This document shows, in pieces, positions 14,582 to 21,459 of a stretch of 21,459 nucleotides of DNA. The notes below the pieces were generated by a model that worked only from the letters and a program-made list of their open reading frames with translations, did not search any database and was not told the origin of the DNA. Location: positions 1 through 21,459 of the forward strand of contig CAMIXP010000005.1 in NCBI GenBank assembly GCA_946402785.1. Reading direction: 5' to 3'. A program made the translations under genes and the position numbers. The DNA is from an uncultured Caryophanales bacterium (GTDB taxonomy: Bacteria > Bacillota_I > Bacilli_A > RF39 > UBA660). Position 1 is the first letter of the stretch. Every line of letters starts with the position of its first letter.

Positions 14582-14831
14582 GATAATAATCTCTTTCAGA
14601 AATAGATTCAGAAATGGATTCTAAGTCTTCATCCACAATATCCATATCTTCTAATACTTCTTCTACTTCAAATAATATTTCTTTTAAACTATGACAATTG
14701 GAATAAGGAATTTTATATCGATTAAGAACTTCAATTTCATGATTGGTAAGCATGATATTACTTCCAATTGTTTGTAACTGATTCGAAGTAAAATCCATTT
14801 GCCCTACCAACTGTTCTATATCATATTCCAT
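14565..14831 (-). CDS. Small hypothetical protein
   Basis: An 88-residue acidic, largely helical soluble protein. It has no motif I recognise, and its C-terminal half is rich in Glu, Asp and Ser. The start overlaps the upstream stop as TAATG, implying coupled translation with the membrane-anchored protein ending at 14831. A strong hairpin overlaps its own stop. It probably works together with its upstream partner, but the function is unknown. Confidence 0.78.
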   Translation of the reverse strand: MEYDIEQLVGQMDFTSNQLQTIGSNIMLTNHEIEVLNRYKIPYSNCHSLKEILFEVEEVLEDMDIVDEDLESISESISERDYYQNTNK

Positions 14832-15355
14832 TATTTACAAGAATACCCATTATTCTTTAAATGCATCATAAGTTCTCCATCGGTATAGGCATCTCCAACT
14901 TGTAGAGCAACAACATCGCTACTCTTGGTATTGGTATCAATCGTAATACCAATTTCTCCATCATTATCAACAAAAGAAATATTATCTAATAAAACAAGTT
15001 CATTCGCAGAAACATTGATATCTAAAACAACACTGTTTCCAGAAATCACACAAGTAGCTTTATCTCCTAAGTACTCAGTTGTATAATCAATGGAATTTTT
15101 AATTCCTTTTAACGTCTGATCTAATCGATTATACTTTTCAGGAACCGTTATTTTTTTCGTAACATTCATGGAAGTAATTTTCTTTCCATCCATGTCACTA
15201 ACAACTGTTTCAACTAATTTAATATCAGAATCAAAAATCGTTGTTTTTTCACATACAACAACCGTTTGTTTAATATTCATAAATAAATAAACAATAATAC
15301 AAATAAAGATAAATGTAATTAAAACCGGTAACTTCATACTTTTTCTAGTAGTCAT
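14831..15355 (-). CDS. Hypothetical membrane-anchored protein
   Basis: A 174-residue protein with a short basic N-terminus, one membrane helix (about 8-28) and a predicted extracytoplasmic domain. Cysteines are near Cys35, Cys99 and the C-terminal end. Conserved family features were not recognised. The ATG at 15353-15355 lies six to seven bases after GAGGTGA. A GTG at 15364 in the same frame overlaps that ribosome site and is a poor start. It has a promoter with an extended -10 box and is translationally coupled to the small protein downstream. Confidence 0.82.
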   Translation of the reverse strand: MTTRKSMKLPVLITFIFICIIVYLFMNIKQTVVVCEKTTIFDSDIKLVETVVSDMDGKKITSMNVTKKITVPEKYNRLDQTLKGIKNSIDYTTEYLGDKATCVISGNSVVLDINVSANELVLLDNISFVDNDGEIGITIDTNTKSSDVVALQVGDAYTDGELMMHLKNNGYSCK

Positions 15356-15373
15356 TAAAATCACCTCAACAAT

Positions 15374-15382
15374 ATTATAGCA
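15374..15382 (-). promoter_or_regulatory. Extended -10 promoter of the 15355 gene
   Basis: TG-N-TATAAT (TATAAT at 15374-15379) lies 18 bases before the ATG. No convincing -35 box is present, because that position is occupied by the terminator stem of the phosphoketolase gene. Confidence 0.6.
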
Positions 15383-15390
15383 TAAGAAAC

Positions 15391-15419
15391 AATAAAAGAA
15401 TACATCGTATTCTTTTATT
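15391..15419 (-). terminator. Intrinsic terminator of the phosphoketolase gene
   Basis: A 13-bp perfect inverted repeat (15407-15419 pairing with 15391-15403) with a three-base loop, mostly A-T. The TAA stop (15415-15417) is inside the upstream arm. The tail is U-rich but interrupted. Confidence 0.78.
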
Positions 15420-17754
15420 TAAAACCTTCCCATTTCCATTCACGAATATAGGCTAAATCTTCTCCATATTCTGCAATATGTTGTTTATGTTTTTCTAACA
15501 TTTCATAGCACCATTGAATTAATACTTGACTCGTTTTACTATATCTTGGTATTTCATTCAATGCAGCAATCACAAGATGGAAACGATCAATTTCATTTTG
15601 AACACGAATATCAAATGATGTAGTAATCGTTCCCTCTTCTTTATATCCATGAACGTGTAAATCACGATTATGTCTCTTATAAGTTAATTGATGAATCAAA
15701 GATGGATAACCATGGAAGTTAAAGATAATTGGTTTATCCTTTGTGAAAATCTCATCGTATTCTTCATCACTCATACCATGAGGATGGGTATCAGGAGATT
15801 GTAATTTCATTAAATCCACAACATTGACAACACGAATACGAATTCCCTTAACACTCTTTCTCAATATATCAACAGCTGCTAAAGTTTCTAAGGTTGGAGT
15901 TTCCCCACAGCAAGCTAATACAATATCTGGTTTTCCTTCATCATTAGATGCAAAATCCCATACACCCAATCCTCTTTTACAATGAACTCTTGCTTGGGCT
16001 CTTGTTAACCATTGAGGTCTAGGATGTTTAGAAGCAACAATCACATTAACATAGTTTTTCGTATGTATACAGTGATCAAAACAAGATAATAAACAATTGG
16101 TATCGGGAGGTAAATACATTCTAACAACGTCTGCCTTCTTGGTAACCAAATGATTTAAAAATCCTGGGTCTTGATGTGTATATCCATTATGGTCTTGTTG
16201 GAATACATGACTCACAAGTAAGAAGTTTAAAGAAGCAATTGGTGCTCTCCATGGAATTTGATTACAAACTTTTAGCCACTTTGCATGTTGACTAGCCATC
16301 GAATCTACAATACGAATAAAAGCCTCATAACTATGAATAAATCCATGTCTTCCTGTTAATAAATATCCTTCCAACATACCTTCACATAAATGTTCTGATA
16401 AATAAGAATCCATAATTCTACCTGTTGGAGATAGATATTCATCATAACTTAATATCTTAGAATTCCACATACGTTTTTCAGCTTCGAATACAGCACCTAA
16501 TCGATTCGATAAGGCTTCATCTGGACCAAACATACGGAAATTATGATTATCTTTATTAAGAATAAATAGATCACGAATATATTTACCAAGTTCCATTGTA
16601 TCTTGAGAATCAATACTACCTGGTTTCTTAAGATCTAAACAATAGTTCTCCCAATCTGGTGTAATAATATCTTTTAATAAAGTACCACCATTCGCATAAT
16701 TACTATTACCCATACAGTAATTAATAGGAGGACATAATTCTCTTAATTCTTTAATTAAACGACCATTCTTATCAAAACATTCTTCTACATCATAACTCTT
16801 TAACCATTTCTCTAAGACTGGTAAATTTTCAGGATGTTCTCTTGTAATAGGAATAGGAACTTGATGAGCTCTAAAAGTACCTTCCATTTTCTTGGTATCT
16901 ACTTCTTTTGGACAAGTCCATCCTTTAGGAGTTGTTAATACAACAACCGGATAATTTCCTTCTCCTTTTGCACGGACTTTTTGGATTTGTTTCATCACTT
17001 TATCCATGACTTTGATCATATCATCATGTAGTTTTAAAGAATCACTACCTGTAACAAAGTATGCTTTCCATCCATATCCATTAAAGAAATCCTCTAATTC
17101 ATCTTGGCTCATTCTACCAAAAATCGTTGGATTAGAAATCTTATAACCATTACGATGAAGAATTGGTAAAACAACACCATCTGTCTTCTTATTCAAGAAT
17201 TTATTAATATGCCAGCTAGTTGCTAGAGGACCTGTTTCAGCTTCTCCATCCCCTACTACACAAGCAGCAATTAAATCACGGTTATCTAATACAGCACCAG
17301 CAGCATGAGCTAAACTATAACCAAGTTCTCCTCCCTCATGAATAGATCCTGGTGTTTCAGGAGCAACATGAGAAGAAACTCCTCCAGGGAAAGAGAATTG
17401 TTTACAAAGTTTTCTTAAGCCCTCTTCGTCCTCTGTTATTTCTGGATAAAACTTAGAGTATACTCCTTCTAAATAGTTATTCGCAATCATAGCTTGTCCA
17501 CCATGACCAGGTCCAGAAATATAAATCATCTTCGTATTATACTTACGAATGACACGATTTAAATGCATATAAATAAAGTTTTGTCCTGGAGCAGTTCCCC
17601 AGTGACCAACAACATTTGGTTTTACATCAGTAATTTGTAAGGGTCTACGTAATAACGGATTATCAAGTAGATATAATTGTGCAACACTTAAATAATTAAG
17701 TACGCGAAAATAGCTATCCATCTTTTCGATTTCTCTTCGAGATATCATTGCCAT
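15415..17754 (-). CDS. xfp: Xylulose-5-phosphate/fructose-6-phosphate phosphoketolase
   Basis: Thiamine-diphosphate enzyme that phosphorolytically splits xylulose-5-phosphate (and often fructose-6-phosphate) to acetyl phosphate plus glyceraldehyde-3-phosphate or erythrose-4-phosphate. It is the key step of heterofermentative sugar breakdown. It has 779 residues, the usual size. Signatures include GHWG (50-53), GPGHGGQA (81-88), SHVAPETPGSIHEGGELGYS (from about 128) and the ThDP/Mg motif GDGEAETGP (168-176). The QDHNGYTHQDPGF segment in the second domain and SKHPRPQW further on also fit. The ATG follows AAGGAAGTG; a second ATG two codons later is also possible. It is monocistronic. The acetyl phosphate could feed acetate kinase, not present here. 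Dual substrate use cannot be told from sequence. Confidence 0.97.
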   Translation of the reverse strand: MAMISRREIEKMDSYFRVLNYLSVAQLYLLDNPLLRRPLQITDVKPNVVGHWGTAPGQNFIYMHLNRVIRKYNTKMIYISGPGHGGQAMIANNYLEGVYSKFYPEITEDEEGLRKLCKQFSFPGGVSSHVAPETPGSIHEGGELGYSLAHAAGAVLDNRDLIAACVVGDGEAETGPLATSWHINKFLNKKTDGVVLPILHRNGYKISNPTIFGRMSQDELEDFFNGYGWKAYFVTGSDSLKLHDDMIKVMDKVMKQIQKVRAKGEGNYPVVVLTTPKGWTCPKEVDTKKMEGTFRAHQVPIPITREHPENLPVLEKWLKSYDVEECFDKNGRLIKELRELCPPINYCMGNSNYANGGTLLKDIITPDWENYCLDLKKPGSIDSQDTMELGKYIRDLFILNKDNHNFRMFGPDEALSNRLGAVFEAEKRMWNSKILSYDEYLSPTGRIMDSYLSEHLCEGMLEGYLLTGRHGFIHSYEAFIRIVDSMASQHAKWLKVCNQIPWRAPIASLNFLLVSHVFQQDHNGYTHQDPGFLNHLVTKKADVVRMYLPPDTNCLLSCFDHCIHTKNYVNVIVASKHPRPQWLTRAQARVHCKRGLGVWDFASNDEGKPDIVLACCGETPTLETLAAVDILRKSVKGIRIRVVNVVDLMKLQSPDTHPHGMSDEEYDEIFTKDKPIIFNFHGYPSLIHQLTYKRHNRDLHVHGYKEEGTITTSFDIRVQNEIDRFHLVIAALNEIPRYSKTSQVLIQWCYEMLEKHKQHIAEYGEDLAYIREWKWEGFK

Positions 17755-17778
17755 AAAATCACTTCCTTATCTTAGTAA

Positions 17779-17784
17779 ATTATA
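17779..17784 (-). promoter_or_regulatory. -10 box of the phosphoketolase promoter
   Basis: A TATAAT at 17779-17784 lies 24 bases before the ATG. The expected -35 position has only T-rich sequence and overlaps the tail of the preceding terminator. An activator or a weak -35 may be involved. Confidence 0.5.
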
Positions 17785-17796
17785 TCGTAAAACCAT

Positions 17797-17830
17797 AAAA
17801 AAAGAAAGATGATTTAAGCATCTTTCTTTT
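17797..17830 (-). terminator. Intrinsic terminator, stop codon in the loop
   Basis: A 12-bp perfect inverted repeat (17819-17830 pairing with 17800-17811), with the stop codon (17814-17816) in a seven-base loop and a U-run at the end. The upstream arm encodes the final Lys-rich residues of the gene ending at 17814. Confidence 0.82.
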
Positions 17831-18260
17831 GAAATTTTCTTTTAATTCTTTGGAAGAAACCAACTTTTTCTTCTTGAAAAACAAACTCTTGTAATCCATC
17901 GATAGAAGAATCTCCTATAGAAGAAACAAGTGCCTCATCTTCTTTGCTTAGTCGAACAACCGATCCCTCTAAACTAGTAACTCGATAATTTTGTTCAGGA
18001 TTTGCTAAATAAGAAATCATATCATCACGATTGATTTCGTCAAAAAACTCGATATAGAATCGATCCATTGGAGTAGATGCAGAACGAAACTTTTCTTCTA
18101 CAAGTGCTTTTCCATCCGGAAATTCAATCTTAATAAGCGTATTAGGACTTTCTATATAATCCTCAAAAGACATATTCTCAGGATTCATAGGATGATTCAC
18201 TGTTTTTACCTTTAATAAAGCTGTGGATAATGCCACAGGTTTTTCCATCACTTTCATCAT
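17814..18260 (-). CDS. Hypothetical protein
   Basis: A 148-residue soluble protein with no signal or membrane segment and a basic C-terminus (GFFQRIKRKFQKKDA). The basic, aromatic tail might contact nucleic acid or membrane. No family was recognised. The start is uncertain: Met1 and Met2 are adjacent, Met5 is close by, and only a weak GGTGA is seen upstream. A promoter with TTGATA and TATTAT lies just upstream, and a terminator overlaps the stop, so it is a single-gene unit between htpG and the phosphoketolase gene. Confidence 0.8.
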   Translation of the reverse strand: MMKVMEKPVALSTALLKVKTVNHPMNPENMSFEDYIESPNTLIKIEFPDGKALVEEKFRSASTPMDRFYIEFFDEINRDDMISYLANPEQNYRVTSLEGSVVRLSKEDEALVSSIGDSSIDGLQEFVFQEEKVGFFQRIKRKFQKKDA

Positions 18261-18279
18261 TTTGCATCACCAGGGCTTT

Positions 18280-18308
18280 ATAATACTATAAATCAATTAA
18301 ATTATCAA
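18280..18308 (-). promoter_or_regulatory. Promoter of the 18260 gene
   Basis: TTGATA (18303-18308) and TATTAT (18280-18285) with a 17-base spacer on the minus strand. Confidence 0.6.
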
Positions 18309-18345
18309 GGAAAATGATATAAAGATTATTTATAATGAAAGAAAT

Positions 18346-18369
18346 AAAAAAAAGACTTTCGTCTTTTTT
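18346..18369 (-). terminator. Intrinsic terminator of htpG
   Basis: A 9-bp stem (18361-18369 pairing with 18348-18356) with a GAAA tetraloop, followed by a U-run. The upstream arm includes two bases of the htpG TAA (18368-18370). Confidence 0.82.
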
Positions 18370-20248
18370 ATTTTGAAATAACTTCACAAATTAATTGACT
18401 AATTTCTGTAGGATTATCAATAGGAAGTCCTGCAATCATCAAAGCTTCACTATATAAAATCTTTGTATATTTATCAAAAGCTTCTTGATCATGTTCAAAT
18501 AAGTCTTTTAATTTCTTCGTAATAGGATGTTTCTCATTAATTTCAAGTATCATCTCTGCTTTAATACCCATATCATTTGGCATGGCATCAAATACTTTTT
18601 GCATTTCAATAGAAACATCTCCTTTGGTTGTTAAACAAACAGGATGACTCTTTAATTTATTACTGAAACGGACTTCTTTGACATCAGGTAATTTTTCTAC
18701 CATAGCCTTTAATAAGTCTGAGTTTTCTTTGTTAGCTTTTTCTGTATCTTTCTTTTCTTCTTCACTTTCAAGATCTAAGTCTTCATCACTAACATTTCTA
18801 AACTTCTTATCTTCATAAGACTGAATAGCAGTAATACAGAATTCATCTACATAATCTGTTAAATATAAAATATCATAGTCTAAATCACGAACTTGTTCTA
18901 CTTGAGGAAGTTTTCCAATCTTTTCAATAGAAGAACCAGATGCATAGTAAATAGACTCTTGTCCTTCTTTCATTTCAGTAACATACTCAGCTAATGTAAT
19001 CAAACGATCATGTTTAGCAGAATAGAACATAACCAAATCTTTTAATTTATCTTTATCTACTCCATAGTTATTATAAACACCATATTTTAATTGAACACCA
19101 AATGTCTTAAAGAAAGAAATATATTGTTCACGATCATCACGTAACATATTTTCAAGTTCTTTGCGAATCTTTCCTTCAATATTTTTAGCAATCAATTTAA
19201 CACCTTGAGATTCTTGTAATAACTCACGAGAAATATTTAAACTTAAATCCTCAGAATCAACAACACCTTTTACAAAACTAAAATAATCAGGTAATAAATC
19301 AGCACACTTATCCATGATTAAGACACCATTTGAATATAAAGCAAGTCCTTTTTCATATTCTTGTGTATAGTAATCAAAAGGTGCATGACTAGGAATAAAT
19401 AATAAAGATTTATAAGAAGTCATACCTTCTACAGAAGAAGAAATTACTTTTAATGGTTTATCATAATCACTAAACTTATCCATATAGAAATTATCGTAAT
19501 CCTCATCACTTACTTCACTAGAAGGTCTCTTCCAAATAGGAACCATACTATTGATCGTTTCAACTTCTTTAGTATCTTTATATTCATGTTTCTTCTCATC
19601 TACTAATTCATGATGAGTAACTTCCATCTTAATTGGGAAACTAATATAATCAGAATACTTTTTAACAAGATTCTTTAATTGATATTCATCTAAATATTTA
19701 GAATATTCAAATTCATCTGTATCTTCTTTAATATGTAATACAATGTCTGTACCAACATCTTTCTTCTTAGCTTCTTTTATTGTATAACCATCAACACCTT
19801 CGCTTTCCCAAACAAAAGCATCTTCAGAATCAACACTTAAAGAAGTAACGGTAATTTTATCACTAACCATAAAAGCAGAATAAAAACCTACTCCGAATTG
19901 ACCAATAATATTAGCCTTTTCATCATTACTCATATTCTCTTTAAAAGAAAGAGTTCCACTTTTCGCAATCGTACCCAAATTACTTTCTAGTTCTTCTTTT
20001 GTCATACCACAACCATTATCGGTAATCGTAATCGTACGTTTGTCTTTATCAAAAGAAAGATTAATCTCTAACTTTTCTTTTTTTACCTTTAACTTTTTAT
20101 CCGTTAAACTTCTATAATATAATTTATCCAAAGCATCACTAGCGTTACTAATTAACTCTCTTAAAAAGATATCTTTATTCGTATAAATAGAGTTAATCAT
20201 TAAGTCTAGTAAACGTTTTGACTCTGATTTAAATTCTTTTTTTGCCAC
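18368..20248 (-). CDS. htpG: Chaperone HtpG (bacterial Hsp90)
   Basis: Cytoplasmic ATP-dependent dimeric chaperone of the Hsp90 family. It has 626 residues, as usual. The GHKL ATPase domain carries the motifs ELISNASDALDKL (Asn35), TDNGCGM with Asp77, and GQFGVGFYSAF (116-126). The middle domain and C-terminal dimerisation domain follow; as in other bacterial members there is no EEVD tail. The start is GTG (20246-20248) preceded by AGGAGA (20256-20261) with a seven-base spacer. The promoter is strong, and a CIRCE-like inverted repeat overlaps it, which points to repression by HrcA and induction by heat. It is monocistronic, with a terminator at the stop. Confidence 0.97.
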   Translation of the reverse strand: MAKKEFKSESKRLLDLMINSIYTNKDIFLRELISNASDALDKLYYRSLTDKKLKVKKEKLEINLSFDKDKRTITITDNGCGMTKEELESNLGTIAKSGTLSFKENMSNDEKANIIGQFGVGFYSAFMVSDKITVTSLSVDSEDAFVWESEGVDGYTIKEAKKKDVGTDIVLHIKEDTDEFEYSKYLDEYQLKNLVKKYSDYISFPIKMEVTHHELVDEKKHEYKDTKEVETINSMVPIWKRPSSEVSDEDYDNFYMDKFSDYDKPLKVISSSVEGMTSYKSLLFIPSHAPFDYYTQEYEKGLALYSNGVLIMDKCADLLPDYFSFVKGVVDSEDLSLNISRELLQESQGVKLIAKNIEGKIRKELENMLRDDREQYISFFKTFGVQLKYGVYNNYGVDKDKLKDLVMFYSAKHDRLITLAEYVTEMKEGQESIYYASGSSIEKIGKLPQVEQVRDLDYDILYLTDYVDEFCITAIQSYEDKKFRNVSDEDLDLESEEEKKDTEKANKENSDLLKAMVEKLPDVKEVRFSNKLKSHPVCLTTKGDVSIEMQKVFDAMPNDMGIKAEMILEINEKHPITKKLKDLFEHDQEAFDKYTKILYSEALMIAGLPIDNPTEISQLICEVISK

Positions 20249-20281
20249 AATACCATCTCCTTAATTTTTGTGTACAATTCA

Positions 20282-20310
20282 TTTATATCACTCTTTTTAG
20301 CACTTGTCAA
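20282..20310 (-). promoter_or_regulatory. Promoter of htpG
   Basis: A perfect TTGACA (20305-20310) and TATAAA (20282-20287) with a 17-base spacer on the minus strand. The -35 box and the upstream part of the spacer lie within the CIRCE-like repeat. Confidence 0.88.
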
Positions 20311-20323
20311 TTGAAAGTGCTAA
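20297..20323. promoter_or_regulatory. CIRCE-like operator (HrcA binding site) at htpG
   Basis: An inverted repeat TTAGCACTT, nine bases, AAGTGCTAA. The CIRCE consensus is TTAGCACTC-N9-GAGTGCTAA. Each arm matches eight of nine positions, and the one change in each arm is symmetric, so the dyad stays perfect and extends two more bases on each side. The spacer length is exactly nine. It covers the -35 box, as expected for a repressor site. hrcA itself is not in the window. Confidence 0.87.
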
Positions 20324-20338
20324 AAGAATAAAAAACAT

Positions 20339-20369
20339 AAAAAAAAGAATAATCAATTTGATTATTCTT
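20339..20369 (-). terminator. Intrinsic terminator of the CPBP protease gene
   Basis: An 11-bp inverted repeat (20359-20369 pairing with 20345-20355) with a three-base loop and a run of about eight U. The stop codon (20368-20370) overlaps the stem. Confidence 0.82.
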
Positions 20370-21459
20370 AATGAATATATAACCTTCCTTTGGAATCAAA
20401 ATAATAGTATTGACCAATCTCATCTTCTAACATTGGGTATTGATAGTCATCCCCTTCTATCTCAATAACTCCAAGTTTCACAATATTAGGAACAGCCATT
20501 TTCACAAGGCCATCACGCACTTTTTTCAAATAAGCAGTATCATCTTTTAATTCAGATTTTGGATATTTTCCATAATAAATAACATTACTACTTGTTTGAA
20601 TTAATAAAACATAATAATTTTGATTATCAATTAATAAATAATCTCTAAATTTATCATCTGTTGTTAAAGGAGAATGAATATCCGTATAGGTATTATTTAA
20701 ACGTAAGGAACCATTCTCTGGATCGATATCCAATACAAGAGGAGTATTCTCTAAAGCATACTGATCATAATGGTAATAAGATACTTTAAAAGAATCATCA
20801 ATTGACTTCTTCGTATAATCAGGACATAAAGAATCATCTGCTCCACCATGAACAAAAACCAAACCTATAATATAAACAAGAACTCCAATTCCAATTAATA
20901 TATCTTTAGGTCTCTTATCTTCTTTTTCATATAAATCCGTTTGGCGATATAACCAATAACAAAACATTAAATAAGCAAACGTAAGGACAATACCACGTAC
21001 AATATTCAAAATAACAGAACCAGTGGTTGGAGTAGATGCTAAACAATCTCCTAAAGAATTTGTTTGTCCTAAGAATAAAGAGAAATCCCATAAAGCATGG
21101 GTTCCCACAACAACCCAAATATTTCTCGTCTTATAATAAACAAGAGCTAAGAAAATACCGCCAGCTGTCGCATTCATAACTTGAACCAAAGTTTCAAAGA
21201 TACCTCTTGTTTCTCCAATATTAATAAAATGAATAACACCAAAAATGAAAGATGAGAAGATAATCGATAAAATGACTTCTTTTCGATTCTTAGAGTATCT
21301 TTCTAGGAATTCATTCAGTAACCATCCTCTACATAAGAATTCTTCAACAATACCAATAAATAAGCAATAAAGAGCCAAATTAAATACCGCAAATATATCA
21401 AATGTTCCCGTATTACCAATCAGTAATATGATACTTAATAAACTAAAGAATAAAGAAAG
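20368..21459 (-). CDS. CPBP-family (CAAX/Abi) intramembrane metalloprotease, 5' end outside window
   Basis: The reading frame stays open to the window edge, so the visible 363 residues lack the true N-terminus. An in-frame TTG at 21378 is internal, since the hydrophobic frame continues upstream. The three CPBP signatures are present: EEFLCR (residues 39-44 of the visible part), FGVIH (73-77) and HALWD (121-125), the metal-binding residues of Rce1-like glutamate/histidine intramembrane proteases. Several membrane helices continue to about residue 205. Beyond these lies an unrelated soluble tail of about 150 residues, rich in Tyr, Asp and Asn and probably extracytoplasmic. Family functions include prenyl-protein processing, bacteriocin self-immunity and membrane-protein processing; none can be chosen here. 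Confidence 0.9.
   Translation of the reverse strand, partial: LSLFFSLLSIILLIGNTGTFDIFAVFNLALYCLFIGIVEEFLCRGWLLNEFLERYSKNRKEVILSIIFSSFIFGVIHFINIGETRGIFETLVQVMNATAGGIFLALVYYKTRNIWVVVGTHALWDFSLFLGQTNSLGDCLASTPTTGSVILNIVRGIVLTFAYLMFCYWLYRQTDLYEKEDKRPKDILIGIGVLVYIIGLVFVHGGADDSLCPDYTKKSIDDSFKVSYYHYDQYALENTPLVLDIDPENGSLRLNNTYTDIHSPLTTDDKFRDYLLIDNQNYYVLLIQTSSNVIYYGKYPKSELKDDTAYLKKVRDGLVKMAVPNIVKLGVIEIEGDDYQYPMLEDEIGQYYYFDSKGRLYIH

Overview
The window is AT-rich and carries 21 protein genes, all on the minus strand. There are no tRNAs, rRNAs, CRISPR arrays, insertion sequences or phage genes. Rubrerythrin, phosphoketolase, Gram-positive-type ribosome binding sites (GGAGG/AGGAGG) and sigma-A-like promoters suggest an anaerobic, low-GC Bacillota, probably a gut-type member of Bacilli or a relative of the Mollicutes. 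The exact lineage cannot be fixed from this sequence. Tryptophan codons checked in several genes are TGG, and no stop codon in the window is TGA.

Layout, in + coordinates with transcription running right to left. 20368-21459: a CPBP/CAAX-type membrane protease with an extra C-terminal domain, open at the right edge. 18368-20248: htpG, with a CIRCE-like operator over its promoter. 17814-18260: a small unknown gene. 15415-17754: phosphoketolase. 13742-15355: a membrane-anchored unknown protein, a small unknown protein and an inositol-monophosphatase-family enzyme. 11076-13674: cysteine desulfurase, thioredoxin and a secreted-thioredoxin/CcdA fusion, forming a thiol-redox operon. 5143-10972: a seven-gene operon with a DUF1292-like protein, a long acidic protein with a duplicated motif, a tail-anchored protein, a membrane-anchored HExxH protein, a Nudix hydrolase, galE and a membrane-anchored Cys/His-rich protein. 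3742-5055: trigger factor. 601-3590: lon plus a coupled unknown gene. 1-520: rubrerythrin, cut at the left edge.

Functionally the window combines protein quality control (Lon, trigger factor, HtpG, CPBP protease), thiol and oxidative-stress chemistry (rubrerythrin, thioredoxin, CcdA, cysteine desulfurase), central carbon metabolism (phosphoketolase, GalE) and an uncharacterised envelope-related operon. Gaps between genes are short; none exceeds about 150 bases. Most transcription units have a recognisable -10 box. All ten hairpins placed at unit ends overlap the stop codon of the last gene, which gives a very compact architecture.

Several long reading frames begin upstream of the real start. 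I chose starts by ribosome binding site and promoter position: lon at 3590 (TTG), tig at 5055, the Nudix gene at 7508, the repeat protein at 10698, the DUF1292-like gene at 10972, the cysteine desulfurase at 13674, the membrane protein at 15355 and htpG at 20248 (GTG).
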